From Euonymus europaeus (taxonomy: Eukaryota; Streptophyta; Magnoliopsida; Celastrales; Celastraceae), in contig OY756968.1 of assembly GCA_963580455.1 (NCBI GenBank), forward strand, positions 17,329,996-17,393,995: a stretch of 64,000 nt of DNA, given 5' to 3'. Of the stretch, positions 45,270 to 57,606 are shown piece after piece (position 1 is the stretch's first letter; every line of letters begins with the position of its first letter). Position numbers and translations under genes: made by a program. Under the pieces are notes generated by a model. That model saw only the letters and a list, made by a program, of their open reading frames with translations. It did not search any database and had not been told where the DNA came from.

Positions 45270-46985
45270 TGACACGTGCATAATGATACGATAGTGGATC
45301 CGATAATTAAGGTGTGAATAAGTGTAGAAAAAATAATGTAAATAAAATAAGGAAATTATCTAGATGGTGGCGAAATACACTTTGGTTGGAGGGTATTGTT
45401 ATAAATAATTAAGAAATGAGAGTTGCTGTGAAATTGGAGGAAGTTAATTATATAATAGATATTTAGTTAATTAAATAAAAAAAGAATCATCAAGAAAATG
45501 GTGGAAACGTAAATTGGAGAGTAATATTTATGATAATTAAGGAAGTGGAGAATTTAATGAGTATCCAATTTTTATTAAATAAGTGAAAAAAATTTATAAA
45601 AAAGGGGGATAAATGGGCACATAAATTTTTAAAATAAGTGAAGAAAATGGAAAAAGAAAAAAACGAAAACAAGAAAAGAAAAGAAAGTTACAGAAGTCGA
45701 AAGAAGAAAACAAAAGTCATTTACGCGCATCAGAGTTCCGCAGCGCCAATCATCTTCGTCTGGCCACCTCAGGCGACAAGACAGGTACCAATCTCTTCGT
45801 CTCTTTGAGACGTATGACATCGGTTCAAGAATCGTCCAAAACAGAGCTGTATATCTCCGAAAAAAGCTGTTGAAAGTTTCAGCCACCGCAAGCTTTGACA
45901 GTCGATTTCTCCCTCCTCCGATCTCCATTTGATGCGAGACCACCTCCGTTAAGTTCGTCTCGATGAGTACTACAAAGCCCAGTTGATGATTTCAGGTGAA
46001 AGTCGCCGGATCTTCGGTGACCCGAATGTGGGCAATTTGGGTACTATTTGACCCGTTTGATTGGGGTTGACTTTTTTCGGATAAAGTTTACCCTTTTGAT
46101 TAAATCATATGTTTTTTGTATTTACGCGGTATTTGAACGTATTTGTGGTGGTATATGTGCATTTTGGTGTAGAACTTGTATTTGAGGCCTAGTGATGTAT
46201 GTCGGAAAATTATACAGGGAAGTATTGGATCGAGTGAGATGTGAGGCGTGCTCCACGAGGTAGGGAATACTTAATCCTGTGCTATTTTGGGTTTTCTGTA
46301 TTTTAAATACTCGATGATCCTTGCGATATATTAAATTGGGTAATGATTGCTCAGGCATAAGTTCTTGTTGTTAAATGTGAATTTTGTGTGACTATTGAAT
46401 GTAAATGTCGTGGTATAATGTGGAGTTGCAGTGAACAACTTGGTTGACAGGTAACCCCTGCATTTTGTTGAGAAAATGTTGTATTTATACTGAATGCATG
46501 TGAATGAAAATTTGTTTATACTTAGGATTTATGAAAATTACAAGGGTTAAATATGTGGAAATTGCAGTGATGTGGAGATTGGAGTGATGTGGAAAAGGCC
46601 CTGTACGTACAGTGGGTGGAAATTCGAGTAAGGATTCGCTATGCGGCCACATAGTGAAGGGGTGGCGAGTCTCTAGTAGAAGAAAGTGTCTACCTTCCTT
46701 ACTCGTAGATTGCTTCCGGTGAGGAGGTTGGAAAGCGGAGAAAATGGCTTCCGGCGAGGTCGGAAAGTATTTTTCCATGTGCATTAATAACCTGGACACA
46801 CAGTTTTGGATTTTATTTCGTCAATAGTAGTAGAGTTTCTGTACATCACAATAATTATTAGAAATACTTATGAGAAATGTCAGGGTTTTATTTACTCACA
46901 TTGTTTGTTATGCCTTTGTCAGATAGTATGTCAAGCAAATCTTTTATACTCACATGATTAGATGTGGATGTCGACCCACATATAT
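45270..46985 (+). repeat. Uncharacterised repeat, LTR-like, inside the Ulp1-like gene
   Basis: This is in the intron between the LAKHGET and DAYYCDAKIL exons. It has GC-richer text (gccggatcttcggtgacccg near 46010, ggcgagtctctagtag near 46665) and an actcacattgtttgtt block near 46900, all of which feel like plant LTR text. I could not fix ends or a target duplication. No coding domain is seen. Confidence 0.4.
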
Positions 46986-47015
46986 GAATTCTGAATGATT
47001 AAAATAGAAGAGTAA

Positions 47016-47564
47016 GAGTATGTTTGGATATTGTTTTTGTTTTTAATAATTAAAAACGATTTTGAGTATAATTTTCAAAAATAGTTTTTAAAATGAATGA
47101 AGTGTTAAAAATTGATTTGGCTTATGTTATTTGTAAACTGTTTTCTAAATAAAAAATATACAGTTTAGATACAAAATAAGATTAGTTATATAATATAACA
47201 AGAAGAGTAATGAACAATGACGGAAAGTAAATCAGATAAATTTGGAGAGATAATGGAGAAGAGACAAGGGAGAGAATAGTTGGAGAGAGAAGAAATGAGA
47301 GAGAAGAGAGCATAACAACTAATGAGAAAGGGATGAAGAAGTAGAGCAAGAGGGAAAAAATGAATTTCAATTTATTCACAAAAATGCCACCAATCCATTT
47401 TCAAAATTCTCCAAAACATGATTTAGTTGTTTTCGATTTTCTGTTTTCAAAAACACAATTCTGAAAAACTGTTTTCAAAAACTGTAACACCCAAATGAAT
47501 TTTCATCCAGTTTTCTATTTTGAAAAATAAAAAACAGTTTTAGAAACATGTTTCAAACACACTC
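47016..47564. mobile_element. MITE, PIF/Harbinger-like
   Basis: The termini gagtatgtttggatattgtt and, reversed from the right, GAGTGTGTTTGAAACATGTT are inverted repeats, with further internal symmetry (ttttcaaaa, aaaacagtttt). It is flanked by taa on both sides (47013-47015 and 47565-47567), the Harbinger/Tourist target. There is no transposase. It lies within an intron of the Ulp1-like gene. Confidence 0.7.
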
Positions 47565-48154
47565 TAAATCTTTCATGTATTACCGTTGTATCACAGGGAT
47601 ATTATATATGTAACGTGCCTGCTTTGAGTTTTGGTTGGAGCAAATAACTTACGTTTCTCCATGCTTTGCAAGTGCTTCATTTATCTTCCTAAGGGTATTT
47701 TTAACCAGGCATTTTGGTATTGACCAAGACTTTGGGATCTTCCTTATCGGTTTTTTCCCTTTTTTGGCTCTGTGTGAAGGTAAATTAGTGAGATCAACAA
47801 CTCCTGGATCTTCTACTGCGGCTTCCTTTTGTTGTTTGTTCTCGTTTGTTTCTTCGGCATTCTTCTCTTTTTCTTCTTCACTCTCTTCTTTTCCTTCGGC
47901 TTTCCCTGTTTTTCCTTCTGTTGGCCTTGCAATTTTTTCTCCTATTAGCTCTTAGTTTTCTTGCCTTTAGACCGAAAGAATAAGCATAATCATCATTGCT
48001 TTTTTACTTTCTTTCATTGTTTTTCTTAATTCTTTTCATCATGGAGGAGGGATCAAGGTCTGATTTCTACATTGTCAAAGATAGATTTAATATTTTTGGT
48101 AAATAAAAGTAGAAATATTTTATAAATGTAATGGTGAATCAATATTTACTTTGC

Positions 48155-48900
48155 CTTCTGTCTCCTGTTAAGCTTTTGGATTATCAAATTTCGATTCAAT
48201 ATTCTCTTATATGTATCTTGTAAAGTAATCAGCAAATAATATATCAGATACATGTGTATCATGCATGTATAATAATACCTCAGTGTCTTTCGTCGAATGT
48301 ATCGCTTGTTCAGCATGTGGGTTATCAACTTTTGGTTCAACATTCTTGTGTATTTTGAAAACAAATCAGCATTCGACCAAGTGTAAAAAGTCATCAGGGA
48401 TTCATATATTCATCATATGTGTATCATGTAGGTATCTTGTTACCTCAATGCCTCTCATCACATCTGTTTCTGGTTCACCAAGTGTGTTATCAACTTTTTG
48501 TTCAACCTTCTCCTGCATTTTGAAAACAAATTAGCATACATTCAATTGTAAAAGTGATCACAAAATCATATATTCATGCGATATGTATTGTGCAGGTATC
48601 TTGATACCTCAATGTATGTCATCACATCTGTATCTGGTTTAGAATGTGGGTTATCAACTTTAGGTTCAACAGTCTCGTGTATTTTGAAAACAAATTAGTA
48701 TTTGAAGAGATGAAAAATTGATCACCAATTGATCATACCTCAGTGCCTTTCATCACAACTGTATCCAGTTCATAGAGTGGATAATCAATTTTCCCAGCAA
48801 ATGTGCCCTGTATTAAGGAAAACAAATAAGTATTCATGTATGTGCAGATGAAATCACCAAAATCATATATTAATCACATGTGTATCCTAGAGGTATCTTA
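48155..48900 (-). repeat. Array of duplicated exon-intron modules
   Basis: Five related modules on the minus strand, anchored by the words at 48186, 48321, 48486, 48651 and 48782 (spacing 135, 165, 165 and 131 bp). Each has a mini-exon of about 70 bp coding for variants of VEPKVDNPHSKPDTDVM, between an acceptor after tttgttttcaaaata and a donor (GAG|GTATCA or similar). The intron parts are repeated as well, so whole exon-intron units were duplicated in tandem. The encoded 20-odd residue repeats are acidic and of unknown role. Confidence 0.75.
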
Positions 48901-50470
48901 ATACATCCATGAGGTAATGTATTTTTCCCCGATCTTTTCTAGTGTGTCTAGTAATATAACTAATTTTTGATCTTTTTGCTCCTCATCATTCATTTTAATT
49001 GGGGATTCGAACAGCGATTGTGACTGAAATAGTTTGTAATATTTGCGAAAGAAACTAATGTAGTCATAGCACATGCACATGCAGTAGTTTTCACATGTTG
49101 TTCAATTTCGTTACTCAGTTGAACCTAAAAGGAAAATAAGGTTGTATCATTATTGTATCACAAAGTAATCGCCATGGTATTTTATATGAATTTACGAAAT
49201 ATGTTCTCCCTGGCATATGGGTATGTTACGAAATATGTTCTATTGTAGTGTAGAAGCTATGGATTATTTCAATTTGTTGACATCAATAAGCTTGTCCTTC
49301 ATTTGATCCAATTCTTTTGTCAAATCAGCAACCTTCTTCTCCACGTCCTCTATGTAGGCATTTTTTTCATCAATTTATTAGCTCATGAAAACTTCCTTCA
49401 CTTTTGCTGCTTCCAAGTCTTTGAGAAGTTCTTCATATGACACTTTCATTGATTGTTTACTCCCTCAAATCTTTGATTGGGGAGTCCCTTTTGAAGTTTC
49501 TTATTTCTCTGATGTTATGATAACATACTCTACGAGCTTTATCAGTGGTGTGTTATCAAGACTATCTTCATTGAAAGTTTGATTGAATAATTGTGCTTTT
49601 CTACCTGTATTTGGTGTGACAATTTCTTTTTCATCATTGTCCATGGAATCACTATCTGTATGAGACTCAGACTCTTCTTCATCCTCACTCTCGTCTTCAT
49701 CATCCTCTTTTGAAGAAAATCCAGCGGCAACCTCATGTAATTTATCAAATGTTGTGTTCTTTAGAATGCTGGTTAGCTCCCTAACGTCCCATTTTGCATG
49801 AAGCAACTTTGATTTTGTGTTGTTAGGTTCACAAATGTTTGAAGATTCCATCATCCAATACTGTTTCACATGAGATCAATAAGTTTGTAAATGTAATAAT
49901 TCCAAATATATCGGAAAGGTATCATATATGTATTCTAACAAACTAAAACCTTACCGGGAGAGCAACCAAACACGCGGTTACATCTTGTGGGGTAGACTTG
50001 CATATTGATGTATGCAAGTACTGGTACGTGTGCCATGACTAATTATACTTGTTTATCTAGTTCAGGTCTTCGACATAGTCAATGTATCCTCAACTGAGTG
50101 TCGTTGATTTGTTAAGGACAAACAGTGATGCAAGAAGATAAAACACCATGAGTCAACACAAGGGATCTTCAGGGTTTGCTTTATGTCCTGCAGTCGCTTC
50201 CTTAACTTGGGTTGCTATAATTGTTTTCATCAGCCTAGGAATAAATTTAAATCTCCTCTCAATGAAGAGGCTTGACGCTCCCCTTTTCTGTGGTGTTATG
50301 TCAATTGCCTTTTTCCCGTCCTCTATTCGGAAGATGTTCTTGAAATTTTTGTATTCGAACTTTCTGCACTGTCCTCCTATTGGGAATGATTCAGTTCCTT
50401 TGTTGAAAGCTATCAACACTTTGAACGTGTTCATATGGATTTTTCTTCATATGACAACGTCATACCCTAA

Positions 50471-51075
50471 GTGCATCAAATGACAATCACAAATTATGGA
50501 TCAGAAATGTATCACCTTTCTTATAAGTGGAGATGCAAGAGTGCCAGTAAATCAGATAATGGGTATTCATATTCTTTTCATTGAATATGCATCATATTCT
50601 ATCATAGATAATAAACCATAATATCAGTATAAAAAATGATACAGGATCTTATGACAACGACATAAGATAAAGGCTTCAATTTCCGATCACAACATATCAT
50701 ATCATACATATCATATATATATATGATATGATATTCTATGCATGAGAATTGATCATTTGAACTCAACTAACTTGTATTTCTAGTATGAAGCTGAGCTTAC
50801 AAGCATTTTTCAGGTTAATCAAAGGGATGTCAAAGTTTTCATAAATAATCAATGGCTTATGGATGTCCGTTGAATGGACTAGGGCTAGTCAAGTTCTCAA
50901 GAGCACTAGTATTATTGAATAAAATATGGAACTTGCCAAGTTGGCAAGAGATGAAGTTGAGTTTTACTAAATGAAGTGGGTGATCTGAGTTTAAGAAGAA
51001 GATTAGTTTCCATATGAAGATTTTACATTTGAAAGTATATTCTTATAATTTGAAGGTAAGTTATTATTTGCATAT
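50471..51075. other. Gene-free spacer with AT palindrome
   Basis: No gene is seen. At 50708-50729 a perfect 22-bp palindrome of (at) and atatcat words lies in a longer catatcat repeat tract (50694-50735). Confidence 0.5.
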
Positions 51076-52140
51076 CATAATGTAACACCCCGACCTAAAT
51101 CACAATGGAAATTTCAAGGGATTTATATTGACACATTTTACAAGGAAATTAGGAAAAAAATTATAACCGATTTAGAGGGAAACTTAAAGAGGGTTAAAGT
51201 ATTTTCAATAATTTCTACAAGGAAAATAAAATGGAAGAGCGCAAGAATCTCTCGAATCGGAGTTTAAATGAATTTTTATGAATCCCGAAAGTTAAATACA
51301 AAAAAAAAATATTAGTAAATAGGATAATGGTGAAACTATAAATATAGCTAGGTATTTGGTGTAATTATGTGGTGAGAACAGGGGCAAGAGTGTAAAACCA
51401 GAATGAAATAAGAATTAAAATAAATATAAAATATGGCACGAAACCCTAGGAACCATGGAAAACACGGCCGGAAGAGGCAGCTGCGACGGAAGATGGACGG
51501 GGTGATTCCGGTAATGTTTTTTTGACGAAATCAGTGTCATCGGAAAGTTCACGGCGAGGGGAGTTGGGATCTGTCATTTTTGGAAAGAATGGAGACGGTT
51601 TGAGCTCTCAACGACGGTAGAGAAAGACTTCGGGGCATACGACGTTGGAGCCTTATTCCTCCCTACTCTGGTCATCGTTAAAGTAAAGGTTTGCGGCGGT
51701 GAACTCCCCGCATCTCACTCTTCAAACCTAGGCCGGCCGTGGGTGTCACAACACCCTCCAAGGCGGTGACCCAATGCCGGAATCCGGCAGGTATACTGAC
51801 CCGTTTTATGGGAAGAAGAAGACTACCCATTCGATAGATTTTCCTGGGCCGATCGCAAGGCCCAATAGTTTTAGGGCAGAACCAATAATGGCCCAATTGA
51901 CCTATATCATCTAGGGTGACACCAAATTAATAAGTAATAATTTTATAATTACTTAGAAATTAATTGAGTAGTATGTTATTATGGATCTCAGGAACATGCT
52001 CGCTTAATTGAAATATCAAGAGTTAGGAAATGCGCTAAGGTAAGTAATACACACCTGTATCACGGAATCGATTGCGCAATGATTGTTAATCTTACAATTC
52101 ATGTGTCTATGTTTGTGTATGTGTGGATATCTATACATAC

Positions 52141-55100
52141 TGTCGCAACCGATTTTGCGAAAGAAATTTTTATAAGAGTCGCCACCAATTGTAATAGGTG
52201 TAATTGGTCACCACAAAATAGTTTGGTCTGCGAAAATCCAGAAAACGGGTAAGCGAGTTTATTACGTATGAGGAATGTGTAAGGCACCCCACGTCTGTTT
52301 TAAAAACAGTTGCAAATTTAACTTTTATTATCCTATTAAATGATTTTTTTTTAAGAAAACGTTAATCGTAACAAAATACGTATATAAGGTAAAATAATTA
52401 TACATTATACAAGAAAAATTATATAGGATAAAATAATTTAAGCAAATATAAAGCTCTATTAAAATAAAATGAATTTATAAAATATATATGTAAACTATAT
52501 TCAAATAGGATAAAATAATTTTATAAATATATATAAAAACTATATTAAAAGTCTAATATTGAGGTTTATGGGGTTTTTCCATCCAATGGTCAAATTTTCC
52601 AAGAAACACTCTCACCTCAAGAATCTTTCCGAGGATGCATCCAATCCATTCCCCATATTAATTTCATCGTAGGTTAAGACTTCTAATATAATTTTTATAT
52701 AATACATAAGTTTAAAATAAAGTAAAATAAAATATAAATAAAAAATAAAAATAAAGTAAAATAAAAATAGAAATAGAGATAAAAATAAAAATAAAAATAA
52801 CATAAAATAATATAAAATACAGAGAGATAATACTGGATAAAGTTAATAAAATAAAATAAGATGATAATAATAATAATATGAAAATAGAGTAAAAATATAT
52901 CTATATATATAATAAAAATAAAATAAGATATAGATAAATAAAAATAAAAATAAAAATAAGATAAAATAAAAATAAAAATAGAGATAAAGATAAAATGAAA
53001 ACAAAATACAAAATGACATAAAATAATACAAAAAGATAATAATGAATAAAGTTACAAAAATAAGATAATATAATAATAATAATAATAATAAAATATATCT
53101 ATATATATATATACATATATGAAAAATAAAACAAAAAACATAAAGATAATAAACAAAAAGATATAGATAAGTAAAAATAGAAATAAATATAAAAACGAAA
53201 ATAAAATAAAAATACAATAAGATATAAATAAAAAATAAAAAAATAAAACGAAAATAAAATAAGACATAGATAAATAAAAATAAAAATAAAATGAAAATAA
53301 AATGAAATAGGAATAAAAAAAATAAAATGTGATATAGATAATTAAAAAATAAAACAAGAATAAAATAAAAGTAAAAATAAAATGTTGGGAACCGAGTTTT
53401 TTGTGTGGACTATACGATATTGCATTATCGCAAATCCCCAATCAAACATATTAAAATATTAAATCACATAATTAACACATAAATAAAACACCATCAAATC
53501 AATCATATAATTCACATATAAACACATTTCAAATAACATTCACATATAAACACGTTTCAAATAGCATATTAACAATGTTGAAAAACGATGAATGAAATGG
53601 AATCTCAGTTCCCTTTTTTTTATTGGCAATCGACTACTTCAATCATACTATTAAATTAGTATGATTGAAAGTTTATAATTAGTTGCCTTATGAAATAAGC
53701 ATATAAAATATCCATGAAAAGTTTTGTTTTCATGCAATTTTTCAAATCCAAATGCATATAAAACTCAAAGCCCAAATGCTTCAGATAATTCATTCATATA
53801 GCGCAATGATTGCCAAATTTACACACATAGATAAGCCCAAATGCACAATACATGACCCAAAAAATTAAATCATGCCTACCATGAACAAAACCCAACAGTT
53901 TAATTAAAGAAAAGAAAACTCAACTCAAACAACAGCCCATTTCATTTAACATTTTAATCCACTTTTTAATTTCGAGGCCCAGCTCATTATCATTTAAACA
54001 TTCTCCTATTTTAAATCCAAACAAATTATACCCTTAAAGACTTGATTCAAATATCCAAACAACAGAACCACTGTTGACAATAAGCACCAACCATGACGCA
54101 TCCAAGAATTCAAAGCATTGAGATTGCATAGCAAGTCTATAATTCAAACAAGTTACATAATATTTTATCCAGAATAGACTCAAGTATCCAAATAACGTCA
54201 ACTACCATTCATAGTAAGCCCAAACTGTCAATAATCCATCCAAGAATTCCAAAATGATAACATTACAGATTATCACATTAACTTATACTATATTGAAACA
54301 AACATATACCTACACCTGAAATTGAAAATATGTAAAGAAAGAAATCAAAAGGATTTAAGGCACCAGATGAACCATAGGTTGAAAGAAATCTAAGCTGGGA
54401 GAAGGAAAATAAAGAGATTCTGATTTTGTATCTCAAAGCCGAAACAAAGGATGATTCTTTGCAAACTTATAGTATCTAAGATGGCACAGGTGGCACCCAG
54501 AAAATGAAATTCATGTGGAGGTGATATGCTTGGATGAATTAATGAAGGAAAAAATGAATGATTGTACCCCTGAAACCCCAAAAGCATAGAGATTCAAAAC
54601 AAAAGACTACCTCCGACCCCAGAAAAACCAATCGAAAGAAGAAACATATGCAAGGAAGAAAAAATGCCAGAAGATTCGAAAGGAAGAAGAAAGCCCGAAG
54701 AGAATCCTCCAAAAAATTTTGACATAAAGAAGAAAGAAAATCCCAGAATTTTTTGTAACCTAAACCCAGAAGAAGGAATGGAAGCCAAGAAGAAAGAAAC
54801 AAAGAAATTACCCCCTTAAAAACCAAAAATCCAGAAGCCCAGAAAAGTCCACCCAGTCCATTACTCTGCTCTTCTATATATAACCCAGACCCGATCGCTC
54901 ATAATTCTATTTCCTTCCTTATTTCTTAATCCACTCTTCCTCAATCACTCAACAATCCCTCAAATCACTCCAAAATTTATTTTCTTCCTAAACAATACCT
55001 AGACCCGATCTGTTTCCACAAAAATCGCTGAAACCTAGGTTGAAAATCATTTACGAGAAAAATCTAAAAATTTCGCCTATTCTCTTCCTTCTCCTTCCTT

Positions 55101-55469
55101 TTTCGACGCATCTCACTCTCTCCTTCTTTTCTGGCGTATCTCTCTCTTTCTTCCCTTATTTTCCGACATCTCTCCACCTCCTTCCTTTTCCGGCCTTTCT
55201 CCTTCCCTCTTTCCTTTTTCTCTCCTCTGGCGGCACTCTTCTCTATCACTCTTTGCGTTTCTTCTTTTATTCAATCCTTTGGGCTTAGGTTGGCATATTG
55301 GGTCAATTCTTTGGGGCTTAAGTGACTTATTGGACCGGGCTATAGTCAAGTGAGTTTATTTGGACTAAAACCTGATTAGTTGAACCAAACCTCCTTGTGA
55401 ATTAGATAACTCATTTGGGCCTTTATGTTCTTGGGTTTTTGGAGCTTGGGCCAAAATTGGGGTACAACA
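52141..55469 (+). mobile_element. Solo LTR of an Ogre/Tat-like gypsy element, nested
   Basis: Starts tgtcgcaaccgattttgcga with gagtcgccaccaat 35 bp inside, a signature of Ogre/Tat-type LTRs, and ends ttggggtacaaca. The 5-bp duplication catac flanks it at 52136-52140 and 55470-55474. It is 3329 bp long with no gag or pol. It inserted into the LTR at 51081-56815 and later lost its body by LTR recombination. The 52680-53390 part is A/T microsatellite-like. Confidence 0.93.
52680..53390. repeat. Low-complexity (AAAATA/AAATAAA)n tract
   Basis: About 700 bp of nearly pure purine-plus-T text built from aaaataaaaataa units, with short interspersed gatagat and (ta)n runs. The long Phe/Tyr/Leu-rich reverse ORFs here are artefacts of this composition. 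Confidence 0.9.
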
Positions 55470-56898
55470 CATACATATATATATAGGTGTGTGGGTGTGT
55501 TTGTGTGTACATAGATATATGTTAGGATGATTGAATTATGATGCTGAGATTGACATTGTTATAATAATATCTATACTGGGCATGTCATTTATACGAGATT
55601 GAATTGATTGTGACGACTTGAGTATCAGTGAATTGTGAACTGTGATGTGATGATAAATATAGAGGTAATATTTAATGGTTGTACTGTCATGGGATTGAAC
55701 TTGATTTGAGGGGATATTGTCGGTACAATATTTTCTGTATTGAATGTATTATTTCTATGATACTGAGTTTCTATGATATTGCGTTATATACATAAAAATA
55801 TATATGAGGATGAATTTATGAGGAGGTGTTGTCTATATAATAATATGTATGTGTGCTTTGTGTTGTTATATGTGACTGAACTGGTGATGATGAGTTATTT
55901 GTGAAATGTTGAACTATCATGTGATGATACGGAAAGGTAACATTTAATGGTTGCACTGCATGAGGCATAACATATCATGGCATACATGGCATATGTATTA
56001 AGGGAAAATGTTTTTTACGAACCAGGTATTACTGCTACATGGAGGGTGTATTGGAAAGAGAAAGGTTTATGAGGTGCTATTAAATGAAAAGAAAAAGAAA
56101 AGGAAATGAATAACATATATATATATATATATATATATGTTGACTGGATGTGCTCTGTGGCAGGGCACTAGATGAAAATCCCGACCGGTTGCTCTGTAGC
56201 TGTCTACCTAGGTTAAGGGTCCGAGTACTGAAAAAATGATTTAAATGGCTGACAGTTTTCTATTGATGATGTTCATATGTATGTTCATGTGCATTCATGC
56301 ATAAGTATTACTTGCTGGGCCTTGGCTCACTATGTTCCGTGATGTAGGTAATGATGTTGCTGATGAAATGGCTAACTTGGTTGTTGATGGCGATGTCGTG
56401 GATCCACAGTGAAGATGCTCATGTAACAGAAACAGTAATTCTATGACTTGAATAAATGGTTATCTATTTAGTGTTATGTGTGGTATATAGAAGCTTCAAA
56501 GTTCTTTAGATAAGCAATTATCCACAAAATTAGGTCAAGAGACATTTATTGTAGGCTTTATTTCAGTTGTGATTGCAGGGTTGTGGAGGTGTAAGATTAT
56601 GAGTTATTTAGTATAATTAATAATAGATAATTAGTTGACATTGATTAATTGGTTCTTACGATTGCCCATTATAAATAATTATATCTATGTATGAATTGTT
56701 AGAAGTTGTCTTCATATCTAATACTCTGGCTCAGTGTGAGGGCAGGTGGAATATTAGAAGTAGCGTTCTGGTCTACAAATCCCTAAATTAGGGTTTCGTG
56801 GGACGAGGCGTTACACATAAAGCTTGAGAAGATAGAATCAAAGAAGAAGAAGAACTACATAATTATTATTTCGAACTCATTGCATAGAGACTAACGAC

Positions 56899-57598
56899 TA
56901 GGGGTGTCCAAATCCGATCCGCAACCGAGGAACCGATCCGAAACCGTGGTTATTCACTTTTCGGTTTCGGTTTTTTGGTTAACGGTTCCAGATTCGGTTA
57001 TGAATTTATAGATTTTTCGGATATTTTTTCGGATTCGGTTTTTTCGGATTCGGTTTCGGATTTAACCGAAAAAAATCAAATAACTTTTATGTTTTATATA
57101 ATTATTTATTCAAGCAATTAAAACCAAAAAATCTAAGATTTAGCCCCAAATATTTTCAATTTCTTCATTAAGGATTGAAATAATATCTCTACTCATTTTG
57201 CTCTCTCACTCGTCCATCAACTTCGTTATTTCAATGTCGATCCACAATATTTTAAGACATATGTTGTGCAATGAAATAGAAGAAATCAATACAAAAGAGA
57301 CTTCATCCTTCAAGATTTTTTTATTTTTCTTATTAGATTGATGAAATGCTTCTTAATTATAAAATTAAGATATCAAAACACTTGTATTTCTATATTTTTA
57401 AAATGTTAAAACATGTTTTTGCCTTTTTGTATGGTTATCCGAAAACCGATCCGATCTGAACCGAAAAAATTCGGTTTTTTTGGTTTGGGTATCCGAATTA
57501 TATTTTTCGGTTATGGATCGTAAAATATCATAACCGAAACACTTCGGACATTTCGGTTTCGATTAAAAACCGAACCGAAAACCGAACGGACACCCCTA
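56899..57598. mobile_element. hAT-type MITE
   Basis: The termini taggggtgtcc and ggacaccccta are perfect 11-bp inverted repeats. The 8-bp duplication ctaacgac is at 56891-56898 and 57599-57606, the hAT length. The subterminal regions are packed with ttcggttt/aaccgaa words in inverted orientation, likely transposase binding sites. The 700-bp element has no transposase and would depend on a related autonomous hAT. Confidence 0.95.
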
Positions 57599-57606
57599 CT
57601 AACGAC

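Larger units (their letters stand above)
44765..50434 (-). pseudogene. Ulp1-like cysteine protease gene of a MULE, multi-exon
   Basis: Pieces on the minus strand: 50434-49955 (FEYKNFKNIFRIEDGKKAID, then YIDYVEDL and CKSTPQDVTACLVALPG, resembling the DUF1985-type N-terminus of plant transposon Ulp1 proteins); 49860-49501 (LLHAKWDVRELTSILK, an acidic DDEDESEDEEESES stretch); the duplicated small exons at 48155-48900; 47955-47655 (Lys/Glu-rich, ending LAKHGET at a GTAAGT donor); about 45240-45190 (DITDAYYCDAKIL); and 45070-44765, with PQQYFET then VDCGIHICHIMENIV, the catalytic Cys of C48 peptidases. Ulp1 enzymes process SUMO-like proteins. Stops occur and the catalytic His/Asp region is not identified, so it is probably dead. 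The adjacent transposase suggests a Kaonashi-type MULE. Confidence 0.72.
51081..56815 (+). mobile_element. Solo LTR interrupted by another solo LTR
   Basis: Begins tgtaacaccccgacc and ends gacgaggcgttaca, giving inverted TGTAAC...GTTACA termini. It is flanked by the 5-bp duplication cataa (51076-51080 and 56816-56820). No internal element region is present: without the 3329-bp insert and its duplicated 5 bp it is about 2.4 kb. A solo LTR forms when recombination between two LTRs deletes the element body. An inverted relative lies at 965-2675. Strand is given by TG...CA only; transcription direction is not established. Confidence 0.92.

Noticed and set aside
46122..46799. Reverse ORFs of 78 and 104 codons
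   Set aside because: No domain, no splice context, and they lie in LTR-like repeat text.
50694..50735. AT palindrome as replication origin or MITE
   Set aside because: Perfect symmetry is only from (at)n and catatcat words; no flanking TSD or origin elements.
52612..53441. Two long overlapping reverse ORFs (124 and 129 codons) rich in Phe, Tyr, Leu and Ile
   Set aside because: They come from the (AAAATA)n low-complexity tract inside a solo LTR; the apparent membrane proteins are artefacts of composition.
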